Of a stretch of 15,847 nucleotides of DNA, positions 13,254-15,847 are shown one piece after another; within the stretch, counting starts at the first letter, position 1; the number at the start of each line of letters is the position of its first letter. The translations under genes and the position numbers were made by a program. Under the pieces are notes generated by a model that searched no databases, was not told the DNA's origin, and saw only the letters and a program-made list of their open reading frames with translations. Source of the DNA: an uncultured Lachnospiraceae bacterium (GTDB lineage Bacteria > Bacillota_A > Clostridia > Lachnospirales > Lachnospiraceae); contig CADBME010000149.1 of NCBI GenBank assembly GCA_902795715.1, forward strand, positions 1 to 15,847. Reading direction: 5' to 3'.

Positions 13254-13570
13254 AACCGTTGAAGAAGAGTGAGTAAATATAATGCTCCATCTCACAGAGA
13301 GCTGCAGCCGGTGGAATTGCGGCAGATGAACTTATATTGAATGGGCTTCTGAGGGCGACCAGAAATGCATCTCATCCTTTGGATCAGATAGAAAAGGATT
13401 GATAACGATGCAGATTATGGGAGACGGAGCGGGAATCTCCGTGATCAAAGTTCGGCATATGTTTGTATGCGCAGAGTGGGTATGTGATCATACCAAGCCG
13501 GGTGGCACCGCAGGTTACGTATATTATAACCTGTCCCAGCAGTAACTGTATGGGACAGGTTTTCTTTTTG
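13254..13570 (+). promoter_or_regulatory. T-box riboswitch, tryptophan-specific
   Basis: The T-box sequence GGGTGGCACCGC lies at 13500-13511. Stem I is recognisable: AATATAA before the distal arm pairs with TTATATT after it, GAAG pairs with CTTC, and the internal loop has AGTGAGTA on the 5' side and GAATGGG on the 3' side. The specifier codon is TGG (13342-13344), followed by a purine and then the lower stem, so the leader should read tRNA-Trp. An antiterminator stem, CAGGTTA with TAACCTG, uses the same bases as the terminator's 5' arm, so the two are mutually exclusive. Uncharged tRNA-Trp would favour read-through into the tryptophan synthase gene. The rest of the stretch 13119-13669 holds a terminator, this promoter and the ribosome site, but no gene. 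Confidence 0.92.
13528..13569 (+). terminator. T-box regulatory terminator
   Basis: AACCTGTCCCA (13528-13538) pairs perfectly with TGGGACAGGTT (13551-13561), followed by a T-rich tract. It is the off-state structure of the T-box leader. Confidence 0.9.
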
Positions 13571-13669
13571 TCCAGACACATTTTTATGTGATTACCGGCC
13601 AAATACCCTTCAGAAAATTCTTATGTCCCATATCACTGATCTCACATATTTATTAAAGGAGGCAATGAT

Positions 13670-15043
13670 ATGTCCGATAACAAAATCCCCTATAAAATCT
13701 ATCTGGAAGAACAGGAAATGCCGAAATGCTGGTACAATATGCGGGCGGATATGAAGAATAAACCGGCCCCCCTTCTGAATCCGGGAACCGGCCAGCCGCT
13801 TAAGGCCGAGGAGCTCGAACCGATCTTCTGTAAGGAGCTGGTAGCCCAGGAGCTTGATAACGACACTCCCTATATCGAGATTCCTCAGGAAATCCGGGAT
13901 TTCTATAAAATGTACCGCCCCTCTCCTCTGGTAAGGGCTTATTGTCTGGAAGAAAAGCTCCAGACTCCGGCAAAAATCTATTATAAATTTGAAGGAAATA
14001 ACACCAGTGGCAGCCACAAGCTGAATTCTGCCATCGCCCAGGCTTACTACGCAAAGAACCAGGGCCTGAAGGGTGTGACGACAGAGACCGGAGCCGGCCA
14101 GTGGGGTACAGCCCTGTCCATGGCCTGTTCTTATCTGGGTCTTGACTGCAAGGTCTACATGGTAAAAGTTTCCTATGAACAAAAACCCTTCCGCCGTGAA
14201 GTCATGAGGACCTACGGGGCCTCCGTTGTGCCCTCTCCCTCAGAGACGACCGAAGTCGGCCGCCGGATCCTTGCCGAACATCCAGGCACGACAGGAAGCC
14301 TTGGCTGCGCCATCTCCGAGGCAGTAGAAGTAGCAGCTTCCAACCCTGGATACCGTTATGTGCTGGGCAGCGTCCTCAATCAGGTTCTTCTCCATCAATC
14401 CGTCATCGGTCTCGAGACCAAGGCTGCCATGGATAAATACGGAATCAAACCGGACATTATCATCGGATGTGCCGGCGGAGGATCCAATCTTGGCGGACTG
14501 ATCGCTCCCTTTATGGGTGAAAAACTCCGGGGAGAAGCCGACTATCAGATTGTTGCGGTTGAACCGGCATCATGCCCCAGCTTTACCCGGGGAACCTATG
14601 CCTATGATTTCTGTGACACCGGAAAAATCTGCCCACTTGCTAAAATGTATACTTTGGGAAGTGACTTTATTCCATCACCCAACCATGCCGGAGGTCTCCG
14701 TTTCCACGGCATGAGCAGCTGCCTCTCCCAGCTCTATCATGATGGCTATATGGATGCAATCAGCGTAGAGCAGACGGAGGTTTTCAAGGCTGCAGAGCAA
14801 TTCGCCCGCGTGGAAGGAATTCTTCCGGCACCGGAAAGCTCCCACGCTATCAAAGCAGCCATCGACGAGGCAATGCGATGCAAAGAAACCGGCGAGGAAA
14901 AGACCATCCTCTTCGGTCTTACAGGAACCGGTTACTTCGACATGGTAGCTTACGAGAAGTTCCACGACGGCAAAATGACGGACGAAATACCGACCGACGA
15001 GCAGATTGCCGCCTCCGTTGCAAAGCTGCCCAAAGTCAACTAA
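13670..15043 (+). CDS. trpB: TrpB2-type tryptophan synthase beta subunit
   Basis: This 457-residue PLP enzyme condenses indole with serine to make tryptophan. Length and sequence fit the TrpB2 class, which is longer than the common TrpB1 (about 400) and often works without TrpA. Key sites are the PLP lysine Lys117 in NNTSGSHKLNSA, Glu139 in ETGAGQWG, and the phosphate loop GCAGGGSN (266-273). The N-terminal extension with MPKCWYNMRAD is typical of this class. AAAGGAGG lies seven bases before the ATG. No trpA or other trp gene is adjacent, so indole salvage is the likely role. Expression is governed by the upstream Trp T-box. Confidence 0.95.
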   Translation: MSDNKIPYKIYLEEQEMPKCWYNMRADMKNKPAPLLNPGTGQPLKAEELEPIFCKELVAQELDNDTPYIEIPQEIRDFYKMYRPSPLVRAYCLEEKLQTPAKIYYKFEGNNTSGSHKLNSAIAQAYYAKNQGLKGVTTETGAGQWGTALSMACSYLGLDCKVYMVKVSYEQKPFRREVMRTYGASVVPSPSETTEVGRRILAEHPGTTGSLGCAISEAVEVAASNPGYRYVLGSVLNQVLLHQSVIGLETKAAMDKYGIKPDIIIGCAGGGSNLGGLIAPFMGEKLRGEADYQIVAVEPASCPSFTRGTYAYDFCDTGKICPLAKMYTLGSDFIPSPNHAGGLRFHGMSSCLSQLYHDGYMDAISVEQTEVFKAAEQFARVEGILPAPESSHAIKAAIDEAMRCKETGEEKTILFGLTGTGYFDMVAYEKFHDGKMTDEIPTDEQIAASVAKLPKVN

Positions 15044-15073
15044 ACAATCCCGGCATGAATCCTGAAAGCTAAA

Positions 15074-15123
15074 GGGAGCCGGGGGAGTATTCACAGCAGG
15101 ATACTCCCCCGGCTCCGGTTTTT
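15074..15123. terminator. strong terminator between trpB and glpP
   Basis: GGAGCCGGGGGAGTAT pairs perfectly with ATACTCCCCCGGCTCC over 16 bases, followed by GGTTTTT on plus. On minus the following tract is weaker (CCCTTTAGCTTT), so it may also end glpP. Confidence 0.92.
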
Positions 15124-15172
15124 CTCCATACACATCAAAAACTTTTGCCTGCTGCCTTCTTTTTCTTTATGA

Positions 15173-15718
15173 TCACATACTCCAAAGACTGCGACTGCTG
15201 GTCATGGCACCCCGAAAGCCTGCTTTCCTGCTTGCCTCCAGCTTCTCCGGGGTGTTGACAAAACCTGCGATATAGATATCCCCCGGGAAAACTTCCTTAA
15301 ACTTAGGAAAAAACTCAAGAGCCGGTTGGAAAGGCCGGAGTTCTAAGGCGTCACAGCGGACATCGGGAAGAAAGCGAAAGGCATTCTCCACCGATATAGA
15401 ATCTACCAGAGCTATTTTAAAGATAGTCCGCATTCCGAGATTCTGGAACATATGAAACTTACTGACGCTGGATCCGATCAGCCAGTCAACCTGATATAAA
15501 TTTTGCAGCATGCGGAAGGCTGTCCTGTCATTTCCCAGCCCCCCTACCAGCTCATGATTGATGAGAACCTTTTTTCCCCTTCTGTGGCATAGCTCAGTCA
15601 GTTTGCGCAGATTTCCTATATGGGCACCGGAAAGCTGAACCACCGGACAATCCAGTGCCAGGGCCTCCTCCAGGTATCGTAATTCTCTTATAGAAGGAAT
15701 AATCTCAAATTCATTCAT
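15173..15718 (-). CDS. glpP: GlpP-type glycerol-3-phosphate responsive antiterminator
   Basis: GlpP proteins, when bound to glycerol-3-phosphate, bind leader RNA of glycerol operons and prevent termination. This 181-residue protein has the TIM-barrel-like family pattern: IIPSIRELRYLEEAL (6-20), GAHIGNLRKL (31-40), GKKVLINHELVGGLGNDRTA (48-67), VDSISVENA (105-113), IYIAGFVNTPEKLEASRKAG (148-167) and TSSRSLWSM at the end. The start ATG 15718 has AGAGGA about five bases upstream. The ATG at 15745 has no ribosome site and adds nine unrelated residues. No glp target gene is visible here. Confidence 0.9.
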   Translation of the reverse strand: MNEFEIIPSIRELRYLEEALALDCPVVQLSGAHIGNLRKLTELCHRRGKKVLINHELVGGLGNDRTAFRMLQNLYQVDWLIGSSVSKFHMFQNLGMRTIFKIALVDSISVENAFRFLPDVRCDALELRPFQPALEFFPKFKEVFPGDIYIAGFVNTPEKLEASRKAGFRGAMTSSRSLWSM

Positions 15719-15748
15719 GGCAATCCTCTCATTCAAGCATGGCAATTC

Positions 15749-15777
15749 GTAATAATTATGCGGTCACCATTCATCAA
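15749..15777 (-). promoter_or_regulatory. promoter candidate for glpP
   Basis: On the minus strand TTGATG (15772-15777), 17 bases, then TATTAC (15749-15754). The leader would be about 25 bases. Confidence 0.4.
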
Positions 15778-15781
15778 ATCT

Positions 15782-15841
15782 TATATCAGATGGGAGATAG
15801 TTAACTTCTATCAGTGGGAGTCCAATCTCCCATCTGATATA
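15782..15841. repeat. perfect 17-bp inverted repeat at the window edge
   Basis: The 17 bases at 15782-15798 (TATATCAGATGGGAGAT) recur in reverse complement at 15825-15841, around a 26-base loop holding GTTAAC and a nested GATAG/CTATC pair. No T-tract follows on either strand, so it does not look like a simple terminator. It could be an operator, an RNA leader element or part of a mobile element cut off by the window end. Confidence 0.6.
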
Positions 15842-15847
15842 CGCTCC

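Noticed and set aside
13610..14182. Minus-strand open frame of 190 residues opposite trpB
   Set aside because: It is a shadow of the trpB gene, with no ribosome site or recognisable family.

Overview
The window reads as ordinary chromosome from a low-to-moderate GC anaerobic Firmicute, most likely a member of the Lachnospiraceae or a close Clostridia relative. The basis is the gene content (DUF3793 protein beside a flavodoxin, GlpP-type antiterminator, T-box leader, HxlR regulator, a short pyruvate kinase, small YccF, DUF1232-like and other membrane proteins), strong AGGAGG ribosome sites and sigma-A-type promoters. No rRNA, tRNA, CRISPR array, intact insertion sequence or phage gene was seen.

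Layout. Positions 1-449 hold the 3' end of an NlpC/P60- or papain-like protein, followed by a yccF gene (617-982) and a bidirectional terminator. On the minus strand, 2244-1159 is a two-gene unit (DUF3793 protein, then flavodoxin). It is preceded by a near-consensus promoter and two palindromes resembling DtxR/IdeR iron boxes, which suggests an iron-limitation response. Next, also on minus, are pyruvate kinase and an OmpA-domain lipoprotein (5253-2516), apparently cotranscribed, and then an alpha/beta hydrolase (6218-5394). A plus-strand cluster (6465-8977) encodes a nitroreductase, a YdcF/DUF218 membrane protein, a DUF523 (TudS-like) Fe-S protein and a Nudix hydrolase. It converges, with an 11-bp coding overlap, on a minus-strand YkuD-fold L,D-transpeptidase-like protein that lacks a signal peptide, an SRAP (YedK/HMCES) protein and a 38-residue small protein.

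From 10864 to 11929 a flavoredoxin-type flavin reductase and an HxlR regulator diverge from two promoters whose -10 boxes overlap; repeated TACTA motifs there are candidate HxlR sites. A cysteine-bearing XRE-type protein (12472-11942) follows, then two small membrane proteins (70 and 48 residues) with a terminator. A tryptophan-specific T-box leader (about 13254-13570) controls a lone TrpB2-type tryptophan synthase beta subunit (13670-15043). The window closes with glpP on minus and a perfect 17-bp inverted repeat at the very edge.

Themes. Several genes handle flavin or redox chemistry (flavodoxin, nitroreductase, flavoredoxin) or nucleotide and DNA damage (Nudix, SRAP, DUF523). The regulatory DNA is the most informative part: iron-type boxes, divergent overlapping promoters, a Trp T-box and a palindromic operator candidate. 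I see no clear sign of an entirely new multi-gene system. The best leads are the DUF3793-flavodoxin iron module, the OmpA-domain lipoprotein tied to pyruvate kinase, the leaderless L,D-transpeptidase-like protein and the T-box-controlled stand-alone TrpB2.
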